Below, one piece after another: positions 27,298 to 37,036 of a stretch of DNA of 64,000 nt. The notes below the pieces were generated by a model. The model was given only the letters and a program-made list of their open reading frames with translations. It made no database searches and was not told where the DNA came from. A program made the position numbers and the translations under genes. Every line of letters begins with the position of its first letter. The stretch's first letter is position 1. The DNA lies in the NCBI RefSeq assembly GCF_004023665.1, contig NZ_SAUF01000001.1:1040501-1104500 (forward strand). The letters run 5' to 3'. This stretch comes from Afifella aestuarii. GTDB lineage: Bacteria; Pseudomonadota; Alphaproteobacteria; Rhizobiales; Afifellaceae.

Positions 27298-27375
27298 TGG
27301 ACTACCGCCGCGGTCGGTTCGAGCAATCGGCCGGAAGCCACACGACGGTGGATTATTCGGGAGGTTTTCCAACTC

Positions 27376-28638
27376 ATGTACAAGAAATTCGTATCGACGT
27401 TCGCTGGCCTTGCCACTGGCGCGGCGTTGTTTGTGGGAAGTGCTGCGGCTCAAGAGACCGTGGAAGTGCTGCATTGGTGGACCGCCGGCGGTGAAGCTGC
27501 AGCGCTCAGCGTTCTGAAGAAACAGCTCGAAGAAGAAGGCGTCACCTGGGAAGACATGCCTGTGGCCGGCGGCTCGGGCGTCCAGGCGATGACCGTGCTG
27601 CGCTCTCGCGTGACTTCGGGCAATGCGCCGACTGCCGTGCAGATGCTTGGCTACGACATCACCGAATGGGCCGACCAGGGCGTGGTCGCCGATCTTTCCG
27701 ATCTCGCGTCGAAGGAAAACTGGGACAACGTCGTTCCGACCGCTCTGCAGAAATTCTCCAAGAACAGCGAAGGCCAGTGGATCGCCGCGCCGGTCGACGT
27801 GCATTCGACGAACTGGATGTGGGCCAACAAGAAGATCTTCGACGAAGTCGGCGTCGAAGGCGACATCAAGGACTGGGATCAGCTGATCCAGGTTCTCGAT
27901 AAGATCAAGGAAGCTGGATACACGCCGATCGCCTATGGCGGTCAGCCCTGGCAGGACGCGACCGTGTTTGAAGCCGTCGTGCTCGCCACGGGCGGTCCGG
28001 ATTTCTACCAGAAAGCGCTCAACGATTTCGACGAAGAGGCGCTCGGCTCCGATACGATGAAGCAGGCCTTCGACCGGATGTCGAAGCTTCACGAATATGT
28101 CGATCCGAACTTCTCCGGCCGCGACTGGAACCTCGCCACCGCCATGGTCATCAATGGCAAGGCCGCGCTTCAGTTCATGGGTGACTGGGCGAAGGGCGAG
28201 TTCCTGCGCGCCGACATGAAGCCGGGCGAGGACTTTGTCTGCCAGCGCTTCCCCGGCACGGAAGGCTCGGTTCTCTTCAACTCCGACCAGTTCGTGATGT
28301 TCAAGGTGGGCGAAGACAAGCGCGACGCGCAGCTGAAGCTCGCTTCCGCCGTCATGTCGCCGGAATTCCAGATCGCCTTCAACAAGGTGAAGGGCTCCGT
28401 CCCGGCGCGCACCGACATTGCGCCCGACGAGTTCGATGCCTGCGGTCAGAAAGGCATGAAGCAGCTCGCCGAGGCCAATGACAACAACCATCTCTATGGT
28501 TCGCTCGCGCATGGCTATGGCGCGCCGTCTGCCGTGAAGAATGCCGTCTTCGACGTCGTCACGGCGCATTTCAACGGCGAGTACACGTCCGAGGAGGCCG
28601 TTCAGGCTCTCGTCGACGCCGTTGCGTCGGCCCGCTGA
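27376..28638 (+). CDS. Sugar ABC transporter substrate-binding protein (glucose/mannose type)
   Basis: This 420-residue extracellular solute-binding protein (family 1) has a signal peptide ending near GSAAAQ. The mature sequence [20 protein letters not shown] followed by [18 protein letters not shown] closely resembles the glucose/mannose-binding protein GtsA of Pseudomonas. It would deliver sugar to the CUT1 permeases encoded next. A hairpin follows the gene. The ligand assignment is by resemblance; glucose, mannose or a related hexose is most likely. Confidence 0.88.
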   Translation: MYKKFVSTFAGLATGAALFVGSAAAQETVEVLHWWTAGGEAAALSVLKKQLEEEGVTWEDMPVAGGSGVQAMTVLRSRVTSGNAPTAVQMLGYDITEWADQGVVADLSDLASKENWDNVVPTALQKFSKNSEGQWIAAPVDVHSTNWMWANKKIFDEVGVEGDIKDWDQLIQVLDKIKEAGYTPIAYGGQPWQDATVFEAVVLATGGPDFYQKALNDFDEEALGSDTMKQAFDRMSKLHEYVDPNFSGRDWNLATAMVINGKAALQFMGDWAKGEFLRADMKPGEDFVCQRFPGTEGSVLFNSDQFVMFKVGEDKRDAQLKLASAVMSPEFQIAFNKVKGSVPARTDIAPDEFDACGQKGMKQLAEANDNNHLYGSLAHGYGAPSAVKNAVFDVVTAHFNGEYTSEEAVQALVDAVASAR

Positions 28639-28655
28639 CGCTTCTGATGATCTCG

Positions 28656-28680
28656 CCCCGGCCGCCTCAGGCCGGGGTTT
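28656..28680 (+). terminator. Hairpin after the sugar-binding protein gene, probable partial terminator
   Basis: CCCCGGCC (28656-28663) pairs with GGCCGGGG (28670-28677) around a six-base loop and is followed by TTT. It lies between the binding protein and the first permease, and would allow only part of transcription through or protect the upstream message. Confidence 0.6.
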
Positions 28681-28710
28681 CCCATCATCTTCAGCGTTGA
28701 GGGCGCCCCA

Positions 28711-29646
28711 GTGACTGCGACTTCCACCACCGCCACGGAGCCGCTTGTGCGTCCGCGCCGATCAGGCGCGTTCCGGCGCGGCCTGCAGGACTGGCTGCCG
28801 CGCATCGTTCTTGCGCCGAGCTTTGCCGTTATCGTCCTCTTCGTCTACGGCTTCATCATTTTCACCGTCTATCTGTCGATGACGAGCTCGACGCTTCTGC
28901 CGCGCTTCGACTTCATCGGCCTCGGCAATTACGTCAAACTCTTCGACCTGCCGAACTGGTGGATCGCGCTCAAGAACCTCGCGATCTTCGGGTCTCTCTA
29001 CATCGTCATCTGCTGCGTGCTCGGCCTGCTGCTCGCTATTCTTCTCGACCAGAAGATCCGCGGCGAGGGCGTCTTGCGGCCGATCTATCTCTATCCGATG
29101 GCGCTCTCCTTCATCGTCACGGGCACGGCGTGGAAATGGTTTCTCGATCCCGGCATCGGGCTCGACCACACCATGCATGCGCTCGGCTGGACGAGTTTCC
29201 ATTTCGGCTGGATCAAGGACCGCGAAATGGCGATCTACACCGTCGTGATTGCGGCCGTCTGGCAGTCATCGGGCTTCGTCATGGCGATGTTCCTGGCGGG
29301 CCTTCGGGGGATCGACACGGAAATCATGCGTGCCGCCCAGATCGACGGGGCGGGGCCCTGGCAGCTCTATCGGCGCATCATCATTCCGATGCTGCGGCCG
29401 GCCTTCCTCTCGGCCTTCGTCGTCCTCGCGCACATGGCGATCAAATCCTACGACCTCGTCATCGCGCTCACCAACGGCGGACCAGGGCGTGCGACGGAGC
29501 TGCCGGCGACGTTCATGTATTCCTACACCTTCACGCGCAGCCAGATGGCCGTCGGTGCGGCCTCCGCGGTGGTGATGCTGATGATGGTCGCGTCCATCAT
29601 CGTGCCTTACCTCTATAGCGAGCTGTCGACGGAGCGAGAGCAATGA
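28711..29646 (+). CDS. Sugar ABC transporter permease (CUT1, GtsB-like)
   Basis: This 311-residue permease starts with GTG preceded by GAGGG. It has six or so membrane helices after a charged N-terminus, and the EAA loop MRAAQIDGAGPWQLYRRIIIPML, which contacts the ATPase. The sequence belongs to the MalF/UgpA/GtsB group of CUT1 importers. It overlaps the next permease by four bases (ATGA). Together with the following permease and ATPase it forms the importer for the sugar bound by the upstream receptor. Confidence 0.9.
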   Translation: MTATSTTATEPLVRPRRSGAFRRGLQDWLPRIVLAPSFAVIVLFVYGFIIFTVYLSMTSSTLLPRFDFIGLGNYVKLFDLPNWWIALKNLAIFGSLYIVICCVLGLLLAILLDQKIRGEGVLRPIYLYPMALSFIVTGTAWKWFLDPGIGLDHTMHALGWTSFHFGWIKDREMAIYTVVIAAVWQSSGFVMAMFLAGLRGIDTEIMRAAQIDGAGPWQLYRRIIIPMLRPAFLSAFVVLAHMAIKSYDLVIALTNGGPGRATELPATFMYSYTFTRSQMAVGAASAVVMLMMVASIIVPYLYSELSTEREQ

Positions 29647-30527
29647 GCACGGCAACCGAAGGCCCGCAGCTGGGGTCGGGCTCTGTCTTCGGACGGGCGA
29701 TCCTCTACGCGGTGCTGATCGTCTTTGCGGTCTATTATCTCCTGCCGCTCGTCATCATGCTTTTGAATTCGGTCAAGCCGCTCGATGAGATCCGCTCCGG
29801 CAATCTCATCGCGCCGCCGCAGCACTGGACGCTTCAGCCCTGGCTTTCGGCATGGAGCGAGGCGCAGGTGGGCGTGCAGGCGACCGGGCTCAAACCCTAT
29901 TTCGTCAATTCGTTCCTGATGGTGATCCCGGCCGTTACCATCTCGATGGTTCTCGGTGCGATCAACGGCTACGTCTTGACCAAGTACCGGTTCAAGGGCG
30001 ATTCCATCGTCTTCGGGCTGATACTTTTCTCCTGCTTCATCCCGTTCCAGATCGTGCTCATTCCGATGGCGAAGGTGCTCGGCACGCTCGGCATCGCCGG
30101 CACGGTTCCCGGTCTCGTCCTCGTGCATGTGGTCTACGGGCTCGGCTTCACGACGCTCTTCTTCCGCAATTATTACGCGGCGTTCCCAACGGAGCTCATC
30201 CGCTCCGCTCAAGTCGACGGGGCGGGCTTCTTCCGCATCTTCTGGCGCATTCTCCTGCCGAGTTCCGGGCCGATCATCGTCGTTACGATCATCTGGCAGT
30301 TCACCAATATCTGGAACGACTTCCTCTTCGGAGCCTCGTTCTCCGACTTCGATTCGCAACCGATGACGGTGGCGCTCAACAACCTCGTCAGCTCGTCCAC
30401 CGGCGTGAAGGAATACAATGTTCACTTCGCCGGGGCCGTGCTGGCCGCTCTGCCGACGCTTGTCGTCTACATCGTGTCGGGGCGTTATTTCGTGCGCGGG
30501 CTGATGGCCGGCGCTGTGAAGGGCTGA
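29643..30527 (+). CDS. Sugar ABC transporter permease (CUT1, GtsC-like)
   Basis: This 294-residue permease belongs to the MalG/UgpE group. It has an N-terminal helix (ILYAVLIVFAVYYLLPLVIM), the segment MVIPAVTISMVLGAINGYVL, and the ATPase-contact loop IRSAQVDGAGFFRIFWRILLP. It overlaps the preceding permease by four bases and ends two bases before the ATPase gene, so the set is translationally coupled. Confidence 0.9.
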   Translation: MSTATEGPQLGSGSVFGRAILYAVLIVFAVYYLLPLVIMLLNSVKPLDEIRSGNLIAPPQHWTLQPWLSAWSEAQVGVQATGLKPYFVNSFLMVIPAVTISMVLGAINGYVLTKYRFKGDSIVFGLILFSCFIPFQIVLIPMAKVLGTLGIAGTVPGLVLVHVVYGLGFTTLFFRNYYAAFPTELIRSAQVDGAGFFRIFWRILLPSSGPIIVVTIIWQFTNIWNDFLFGASFSDFDSQPMTVALNNLVSSSTGVKEYNVHFAGAVLAALPTLVVYIVSGRYFVRGLMAGAVKG

Positions 30528-30529
30528 AC

Positions 30530-31648
30530 ATGGCGTTTCTTGAAATCGACGGTCTCTATAAATCCTTCGGCCAGACCGACGTTCTGAAGGGCATCGATCT
30601 CGCCGTTGAGGAGGGGGACTTCCTCGTGCTTGTCGGTCCCTCCGGCTGCGGAAAGTCGACGCTCCTCAATACGATTGCGGGGCTTGAAAGCGTGACGAAG
30701 GGCGAGATCCGCATCGCCGGCGAGCGTGTCAACGAGCTCAAACCGTCGGAGCGGGACATCGCCATGGTGTTCCAGTCCTATGCGCTCTACCCGAACATGT
30801 CGGTGGCAAAAAATCTTGCCTTCGGCCTGGAAATGCGGGGCGTCCCCAAAGACGAGCGGGACCGGGCGATCCAGGAAGTGGCTGAGATGCTACAGATCGA
30901 GAAGCTTCTCAATCGCCGTCCGGGCCAGCTTTCCGGCGGCCAGCGCCAGCGCGTCGCCATGGGGCGGGCGCTGGTGCGCAAACCGCAGGTCTTCCTGTTC
31001 GACGAGCCGCTGTCGAACCTCGACGCCAAGCTGCGCGTCGACATGCGCATGGAGATCAAACGGCTCCATGCGACGCTCGGGACCACCATCGTCTACGTGA
31101 CCCACGATCAGATCGAGGCGATGACACTCGCGAGCACGATTGCAATCCTGAAGGATGGCGTGTTGCAGCAATTCGGCTCGCCGGAAGAGGTCTACAACAA
31201 TCCGTCCAATCTCTTCGTGGCGGATTTTATGGGGTCGCCGGCGATGAACCTCGTGCCTGCCGAAGTGCAGAAGCAGGATGGGGCGATCGGTGTCTCGTTG
31301 AAACAGCGTTCAAACGGCGCGCTTTTCCTGCCCGTGCGGGAAGGCGTGGCCGATCAGCTCGGTGACTGGGTGGGCCGGACCATCACTTTCGGCATCCGTC
31401 CGGAAGCGGTGACGGATCCGGATGCTGCCGACCAGAAGGCCGGCCATCTCGTGGAGGCGAGCTGCCGAGCTGAGATGGTGGAGCCGACGGGTGCCGACAC
31501 CTATGTCGTCACGCATCTCGGCGGCAAGGAATTCACGGCGCGGCTTCGGGCCAACAGCCCGATCGAAGAGGACGGGCAGGTGAAGCTTGCCTTCAACATG
31601 ACGCGTTCCGTGTTCTTCGATCCGCAGGACGGTACGCGCATCGCCTGA
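30530..31648 (+). CDS. Sugar ABC transporter ATP-binding protein (MalK/UgpC type)
   Basis: This 372-residue ATPase has Walker A GPSGCGKSTLLN, signature [15 protein letters not shown], Walker B VFLFDEPLSNLD and switch His in VYVTHDQIEAMT. A C-terminal TOBE regulatory domain contains FGIRPEAV. The start at 30530 comes two bases after the permease stop. It energises the CUT1 importer encoded upstream. As in many MalK homologues it might also serve other CUT1 systems. Confidence 0.92.
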   Translation: MAFLEIDGLYKSFGQTDVLKGIDLAVEEGDFLVLVGPSGCGKSTLLNTIAGLESVTKGEIRIAGERVNELKPSERDIAMVFQSYALYPNMSVAKNLAFGLEMRGVPKDERDRAIQEVAEMLQIEKLLNRRPGQLSGGQRQRVAMGRALVRKPQVFLFDEPLSNLDAKLRVDMRMEIKRLHATLGTTIVYVTHDQIEAMTLASTIAILKDGVLQQFGSPEEVYNNPSNLFVADFMGSPAMNLVPAEVQKQDGAIGVSLKQRSNGALFLPVREGVADQLGDWVGRTITFGIRPEAVTDPDAADQKAGHLVEASCRAEMVEPTGADTYVVTHLGGKEFTARLRANSPIEEDGQVKLAFNMTRSVFFDPQDGTRIA

Positions 31649-31744
31649 CAAGAGGTTGCTTGAGGCGCCGCGCGCCGAAACTCCGATTCATCGGAACTCC
31701 GCATGCGTATTGTCTGATCGAGCATTTGCGCCGATCATTGCGGC

Positions 31745-32653
31745 ATGACCCTCGATCAATTGCGCGTCTTCGTGGCCGTCGCCGAGCGGCGGCACGTCAC
31801 CCGGGCGGCAGCGGCGCTCGGCCTGACGCAGTCGGCTGCTTCCGCGGCGATCGCCGCGTTGGAAAAACGCTACGGCGCCCGCCTGTTCGACCGGGTGGGG
31901 CGGGGCATCGAACTGACGGAGACGGGCGAGCGCTTCCTGCCGGAGGCACGCGCCGTCCTCAAGCGGGTCGCCTCGGCGCAGAATGTCCTCGAGGACATCG
32001 CAGATCCGGCCCGCGGCAGCGTCGCCATCGCGGCCAGCCAGACGATCGCCAATTACTGGCTGCCGCGGCGCCTGGCCGCCTTTCACGAGGCGTTTCCGGG
32101 CGTCGCCCTCGACGTCGTCATCGGCAATACCCGCCAGGTGGAGGATGCCGTCGCCGAAGGGCGGGCGGATCTCGGTCTCGTCGAAGGACCCATCCGACAT
32201 GCGGAGCTGCTCCGCCGCCTCGTCGATCGGGACAGGCTGGTGCTCGTGGTGGCCGCGGGGCGCGTCCTGCCCGTTGCGAGCGAGGCGGGCGGGGTCGATC
32301 TCACATCGCTGTCCTGGGTCATCCGGGAGGCAGGGTCGGGAACGCGTGCCGTGCTTGAAGAACTCGCGTCGCGCGAGGGCATTAAAATCGATGATCTGGC
32401 GATCTCGCTCGTTCTGCCCAGCAACGAGGCCGTCCGAGAGGCCGTCGAGGCGGGTGCCGGCGCAACCATCATTTCCGAGCATGTGGTCGCAGCAGCGATC
32501 GCCTCCGGGCGGCTTCAATCCGTCCCCGTCGATCTGCCGCGCCGGGATTTTTCCGTGCTGCGCCATCCTGACCGTTATGCCAGCAGCGCGGCGCGGGCGC
32601 TGATTGGTCGATTGACCGATCAGAGCCGGGATGTTCTTTTGTCGCACGGTTGA
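31745..32653 (+). CDS. LysR family transcriptional regulator
   Basis: This 302-residue regulator has a winged helix at its N-terminus (MTLDQLRVFVAVAERRHVTR, then QSAASAAIAALEKRYGARLF) and a LysR substrate-binding domain with IAASQTIANYWLPRRLAAF. It resembles the CysB/CbbR/YeiE-like subgroup, but the effector is unknown. It lies on the same strand 96 bases after the sugar ATPase. A short palindrome TCCGATTCATCGGA (31682-31695) precedes it and could be part of an autoregulatory site. Confidence 0.9.
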   Translation: MTLDQLRVFVAVAERRHVTRAAAALGLTQSAASAAIAALEKRYGARLFDRVGRGIELTETGERFLPEARAVLKRVASAQNVLEDIADPARGSVAIAASQTIANYWLPRRLAAFHEAFPGVALDVVIGNTRQVEDAVAEGRADLGLVEGPIRHAELLRRLVDRDRLVLVVAAGRVLPVASEAGGVDLTSLSWVIREAGSGTRAVLEELASREGIKIDDLAISLVLPSNEAVREAVEAGAGATIISEHVVAAAIASGRLQSVPVDLPRRDFSVLRHPDRYASSAARALIGRLTDQSRDVLLSHG

Positions 32654-32737
32654 GCAATTTCGGGTGAAAACGTGCGTCTGCCGCGGCGCTGGAGCGACAA
32701 ACTAACCTTAAGGTCAGCCTCGCCCAAGCCAGATTGC

Positions 32738-32770
32738 ATCAATTTCACCATCTGATACTTGAAATTTGAT
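32738..32770. promoter_or_regulatory. Inverted repeat upstream of the IclR gene, candidate operator
   Basis: ATCAATTTCA (32738-32747) and TGAAATTTGAT (32760-32770) form an almost perfect inverted repeat in an AT-rich patch unlike the surrounding GC-rich DNA. The TTTCA/TGAAA arms recall IclR-family sites. It lies about 165 bases before the regulator start. The rest of the 32654-32934 spacer holds nothing else I can name. Confidence 0.4.
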
Positions 32771-32934
32771 CAGAAGAATGGCTCATTCCTCCTCGCCTTT
32801 GCTGGTGGCTGGGCTTTGTGGCTGCCTTTGCAAAGGCGAATGTGCGTGCAGCCGGTCGTGCGAGACTGCATGAACGGCGCGATGATTGGCCTATGAGGTG
32901 CCGATTTCCTGCGGCACGTGTCGGGATTAAGAAG

Positions 32935-33768
32935 ATGAGCGGTGTCACGGTGGATCAACCAAATGGCGACGAAAGTGCAGGAAATGCGCGCGCTTCGTCT
33001 GGATCTTCCATCCAGGTCCTGCATCGTTCGCTCGGCATCCTGGAAGTTCTGGCGGCGGCCGAGGGGCCGCTTTCTCTGACGGAAGTCAGTCGGAGCGTCG
33101 GTCTGCATAAAAGTACTGTTTTGCGCATTTTGCGCAGTTTGGCGGATGGCGGCTATGCGCTTTGGCGGCCGAAGACGCGCACCTGGAGCATCGGTCCGAG
33201 CCTCGCGCGTCTGCAGCCCGGTGCGCAATCGCGCGGCGAGCTGACGAGCCTCGCGCGTCCTATCATGCGCGATTTATGCGCCACCATCGGCCAGACGGTC
33301 CAAATTGCGACGCTGGTCGACGGCCAGATCTGCTACCTGGAAAAGGCGGAGCCGCAGGGTCGCCTTCCGTCTCACACGGTAAGCCATCGTCCCGCTCATT
33401 GCACGGCGCTCGGCAAGGTGCTCCTCGCCGGCTTGTCGCCGTCTGCCCTCGACGCGCTTCTGGCGCGTGTGGAAATCCGCTCCTTCACGGACAACACCAT
33501 CACCGACGAGTCGAGATTGCGCCGCGAGATCGCTGCTGTCGCGGTGCAGGGCTATGCCGTCGACGACCGCGAATTTCGCCCGGCAACGGTGTGCACGGCC
33601 GCGCCGATCCGCGATGCGAGCGGCAATGTGCTTGGCGGGCTCGGCGTTTCGGTCGCCGGCATGGATGCACGCGGTGCCGCGTTCGCCGCCATCATCCAGC
33701 GCAACATGGCGGCTGCCCGGCAAATTTCGAGTCAGCTCGGCTGGAATTTGACGAGCGAGGCCGCCTGA
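32935..33768 (+). CDS. IclR family transcriptional regulator
   Basis: This protein of about 277 residues has an IclR winged helix (LSLTEVSRSVGLHKSTVLRI) after a flexible N-terminus, and a C-terminal effector domain with RPAHCTALGKVLLAGL and a late AAPIRDASGNVLGGLGVS. These are typical family positions. I chose ATG 32935 (MSGVTVDQPN); ATG 32893 or further upstream is possible, and no start has a strong ribosome site. The following PHP-domain gene is the nearest possible target. Confidence 0.87.
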   Translation: MSGVTVDQPNGDESAGNARASSGSSIQVLHRSLGILEVLAAAEGPLSLTEVSRSVGLHKSTVLRILRSLADGGYALWRPKTRTWSIGPSLARLQPGAQSRGELTSLARPIMRDLCATIGQTVQIATLVDGQICYLEKAEPQGRLPSHTVSHRPAHCTALGKVLLAGLSPSALDALLARVEIRSFTDNTITDESRLRREIAAVAVQGYAVDDREFRPATVCTAAPIRDASGNVLGGLGVSVAGMDARGAAFAAIIQRNMAAARQISSQLGWNLTSEAA

Positions 33769-33882
33769 GGGGCGCCGGTCAAAACCCAATTTCGATCGCA
33801 CGCGTGCGGATCCTTTCACCTGTCATCGCCTTGCCATGGAGGCGTCATATCGCTTCTCCTCATTTGAGCGAGGGGCTTCTCC

Positions 33883-34782
33883 ATGGGTATGCGGGCATTT
33901 CAGGCGCCGGGCCGTTTCTGGCGCGGCAATCTTCACACACATTCTAATCGCTCGGACGGGGGGCTTCCGCCTGAGGCGGTCTGCGCCCATTACCGCGACG
34001 CCGGCTACGATTTTCTCTGCCTGTCGGATCATTTTCTCAGCCGTTTCGATTTTCCGGTCACGGATACGCGGCCGTTTCGCCGCGGTGGTTTCACGACGCT
34101 TCTCGGTGCCGAACTTCATGCCGATGCAACCAGCCATGGCGAGCTGTGGCATATCTTGGCCGCCGGGTTGCCTGAAGATTTCGAGCCGACTGGCAAGGAT
34201 GAAGACGGGCTCGCGCTCGCGAAGCGGGCCCGCGAGGCGGGCGCCTTCCTCGGGATCGCCCATCCGCAATGGTCCGGTCTCACGATCGAAGACGGCCGCG
34301 CGATGGCGGCGCATGCCCATTCCGTCGAGATCTACAATTACACCTGCGATCTCGAAACCGCGCGTGCAGACGGGACCTATCTTCTCGATGAGCTTCTGAA
34401 CGAAGGTTATGCGCTCTCCGCCTATGCGGCCGACGATACGCATTTCAAATATGAGGAAGGGCTCGCAGCCTGGGTGATGGTGAAGGCTGCGGAGAACACG
34501 CCTGAAGCGCTCTTGGAGGCACTGAAGGACGGCCTTTTCTACTCCAGCCAGGGTCCTGTGATCGAAGGGTTTTCCATCGCTGACGGCGAGGTCGCGGTGG
34601 AATGCTCGCCCGCGGTCAATGTCGCCCTTGTCGGTCGCGGCGCGAAATCGGAGAACCAATGGGGGCGGGACCTGACGCGTGTACGCCTGTCGAGCGAGCG
34701 TTTCGAAGGTGATTGGTTCCGCCTCATCGTTGCCGATGCGGCCGGGCGCCTTGCCTGGTCGAATCCGGTCCGGTTCGACTGA
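33883..34782 (+). CDS. PHP domain metal-dependent phosphoesterase-like protein
   Basis: This 299-residue protein opens with a PHP metal site: His18-x-His20 and Asp25 in GNLHTHSNRSDGG, then YDFLCLSDHF and GAELHAD, with a later AYAADDTHF. PHP proteins hydrolyse phosphoesters or act as phosphatases; the substrate here is unknown. It lies about 115 bases after the IclR gene on the same strand. The upstream GAGGGG supports ATG 33883; ATG 33889 is an alternative. Confidence 0.83.
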   Translation: MGMRAFQAPGRFWRGNLHTHSNRSDGGLPPEAVCAHYRDAGYDFLCLSDHFLSRFDFPVTDTRPFRRGGFTTLLGAELHADATSHGELWHILAAGLPEDFEPTGKDEDGLALAKRAREAGAFLGIAHPQWSGLTIEDGRAMAAHAHSVEIYNYTCDLETARADGTYLLDELLNEGYALSAYAADDTHFKYEEGLAAWVMVKAAENTPEALLEALKDGLFYSSQGPVIEGFSIADGEVAVECSPAVNVALVGRGAKSENQWGRDLTRVRLSSERFEGDWFRLIVADAAGRLAWSNPVRFD

Positions 34783-34801
34783 GGCTCTCTGAGGCTCGGG
34801 C

Positions 34802-35839
34802 TCAATCTCCGGTGTAGCCGTTCGGGTTCTCGCTCTGCCACCGCCAGTGATCGCGGCACATGGCGTCGAGGTCCAGATCGGCCTGCCAGCCGAGAAGTTC
34901 GGCTGCGAGCTTCGGGTCGGCGTAGCATGTGGCGATGTCGCCGGCGCGGCGCTCCACGATCTCGTAAGGGATCGACCGGTTGGTGGCTCGCCGCCAGGCC
35001 TTCACGGTGTCGAGGACGCTGTAGCCCCGGCCGGTGCCGAGATTGATCGGCCGGTGCGTGCCGGGCGCCACCCCGCCGGAAAGAAGCGCTTCCGTCGCCT
35101 TCACATGAGCCCGGGCGAGATCGACGACATGGATGTAATCGCGCACGCCGGTGCCGTCGTGGGTCGGATAATCGCCGCCGAAGACGCGCAGATGTTCCCG
35201 CCGCCCGACCGCGACCTGGGCGATATAGGGAAAGAGATTGTTCGGAATGCCCATCGGATCTTCGCCGATGAGTGCGCTCTCATGGGCGCCGACGGGATTG
35301 AAATAACGCAGGCTGATCGCCTGCCAGGCCATGTCGGCGGCGACCGTATCGGTGATGATCTCCTCGATCATCATCTTGGTTCGACCATACGGGTTGGTGA
35401 CCCCACCCACTGGAAAGCTCTCGTCGATGGGCACTGTCTGCGGTTCCCCATAGACGGTGGCCGAGGACGAAAAGACGAGCCGTGTCGCCGCGTGGCGGGC
35501 CATCGCCTCAAACAGCGAGACGGCACCGCCGACATTCACATCGTAGTAGGCGAGCGGCTTCTCCACGGATTCGCCCACGGCCTTGAGGCCCGCGAGATGG
35601 ATGACGACGTCGATCGCGTTCTCAATGAAAACCCGGTCGAGAAAGGCGGCGTCGCGAATGTCACCGACGAGGAGCGGGATCTCCGACCCGGCGATCTGGC
35701 CGACACGGCGCGCAGCCTCGGGATGCGAATTGGCGAGATTGTCGACGATGACGGGCCGGTAGCCCGCCCGTGCCAGCTCGACCACGACATGGCTGCCGAT
35801 ATAGCCGTTGCCGCCAGCGACCAGAACGGTGGCCTGCAT
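34802..35839 (-). CDS. galE: UDP-glucose 4-epimerase GalE
   Basis: This 345-residue epimerase interconverts UDP-glucose and UDP-galactose. The NAD motif is AGGNGYIGSHVVVEL, and the catalytic pair is in TNPYGRTKMMIEEI with the preceding SSSATVYG serine region. RYFNPVGAHESALIGEDPMGIPNNLFPYI is a GalE hallmark, as is RDYIHVVDLA. Length is normal. It stands alone, convergent with the PHP gene. Confidence 0.94.
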   Translation of the reverse strand: MQATVLVAGGNGYIGSHVVVELARAGYRPVIVDNLANSHPEAARRVGQIAGSEIPLLVGDIRDAAFLDRVFIENAIDVVIHLAGLKAVGESVEKPLAYYDVNVGGAVSLFEAMARHAATRLVFSSSATVYGEPQTVPIDESFPVGGVTNPYGRTKMMIEEIITDTVAADMAWQAISLRYFNPVGAHESALIGEDPMGIPNNLFPYIAQVAVGRREHLRVFGGDYPTHDGTGVRDYIHVVDLARAHVKATEALLSGGVAPGTHRPINLGTGRGYSVLDTVKAWRRATNRSIPYEIVERRAGDIATCYADPKLAAELLGWQADLDLDAMCRDHWRWQSENPNGYTGD

Positions 35840-36028
35840 GCGCCCTCCCTCCGAAGCGTGTTCTTACGGCGCTTTCTCTAGCAGCAAACGCTTAGAATTG
35901 TATTTCGTCTCTCAACGCTTGCCGTGCGCAGCGCGCATAGTGGCCGCATGTCGAAATCGGGCCTCGTGCGGCCGTCCGAGACCGGGCATAGCCGTTGATC
36001 GGCAGGAAGCGGTTGTCAGGCGGCCCTG

Positions 36029-37036
36029 TCACCGCCTCGACGAGAGCATCCGTCCGATGAACCAGCCGAGTGCTCCCGCGGCGGCGATGCCCGCCCCCTT
36101 GCCGATCGCCTCGCGGTGCTCCGTTGCCCAGAGGGCTGGTGCCGTGTTCTGGGCCTTGACGTCGAAGCGGCCATGCGCGGCATAGGAGCCGGCGACGGGC
36201 TCGAAGAGATTGTCCGGCCGCTCGATCTCTGCCTCGGCGGCCATCTGCCCGTCATAGGCTCTTTCAGCCATCATCTTGTCGAGAAGGCCGGGCGCGACCC
36301 TCTGGCCCAGGATCGCCTGATAGGCGGAGCGGCCGACCCAGAGTTCGCGGCGCGGATGATGGGCGGCGAAATAAATGCCGTCTGCGGCCACTTCGGGCTG
36401 GAAAATTGGCGGTAGCGGCTGGGCTCGACGCGGCATCTTGTTGCGCGCCCAGTCGAATTGCGGCGTGTTCAAACCGGGCAGATGCACAACCGTGAGCTTG
36501 ATCGCGGAATTGTCGTGGATGAGCTCGCAGCGCAGCGAATCCGTGAAGCCGACGATTGCGTGCTTGGCGGCGCAATAAGGCGCCTGCAATGGGATCGAGC
36601 GATAGGCGAGGGCAGAGCCCGTCTGGACGATCGTGCCGTGATTGCGCGGCTGCATGCGCTTCAGGGCGGCCAGTGTGCCATGCACGCAGCCCAGATAGGT
36701 GACTTCGGTGACGCGGCGGAATTCTTCGGGTGTCGTCTTTGCGACCGGTGCCATAACCGTCACCATCGCCACGTTGATCCAGATATCGATCGGGCCGAAG
36801 CGCTGCTCGACCTCTTCGGCGGCGATGTCGACCTTCTCGGCATCCGCTACGTCGATTGGAAAGATCATCGCCTCGCCGCCGAGGACACGGACTTCTTCCG
36901 CGGTCTCTTCCAGCCGACGACGATCGCGCGCGATGAGCCCGAGCCGCGCGCCATCTCGTGCGAAACGCCGCGTCAGGGCGCGGCCGACACCGGCCGAGGC
37001 GCCCGTGATGACGACAGTCTTCTCGGTTCTGGCCAA
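36029..37036 (-). CDS. Short-chain dehydrogenase/reductase with C-terminal hydrophobic segment
   Basis: This 335-residue protein has the classical SDR set: TGASAGVGRAL for NAD(P) binding, IWINVAMVTVMAP in place of the NNAG motif, QTGSALAYRS with the catalytic serine, and YCAAKHAIVGF with Tyr and Lys. A C-terminal extension of about 80 residues ends in a hydrophobic stretch GAGIAAAGALGWFIGRML that may touch the membrane. The substrate is unknown. It is divergent from the actA operon. Confidence 0.87.
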   Translation of the reverse strand: MARTEKTVVITGASAGVGRALTRRFARDGARLGLIARDRRRLEETAEEVRVLGGEAMIFPIDVADAEKVDIAAEEVEQRFGPIDIWINVAMVTVMAPVAKTTPEEFRRVTEVTYLGCVHGTLAALKRMQPRNHGTIVQTGSALAYRSIPLQAPYCAAKHAIVGFTDSLRCELIHDNSAIKLTVVHLPGLNTPQFDWARNKMPRRAQPLPPIFQPEVAADGIYFAAHHPRRELWVGRSAYQAILGQRVAPGLLDKMMAERAYDGQMAAEAEIERPDNLFEPVAGSYAAHGRFDVKAQNTAPALWATEHREAIGKGAGIAAAGALGWFIGRMLSSRR

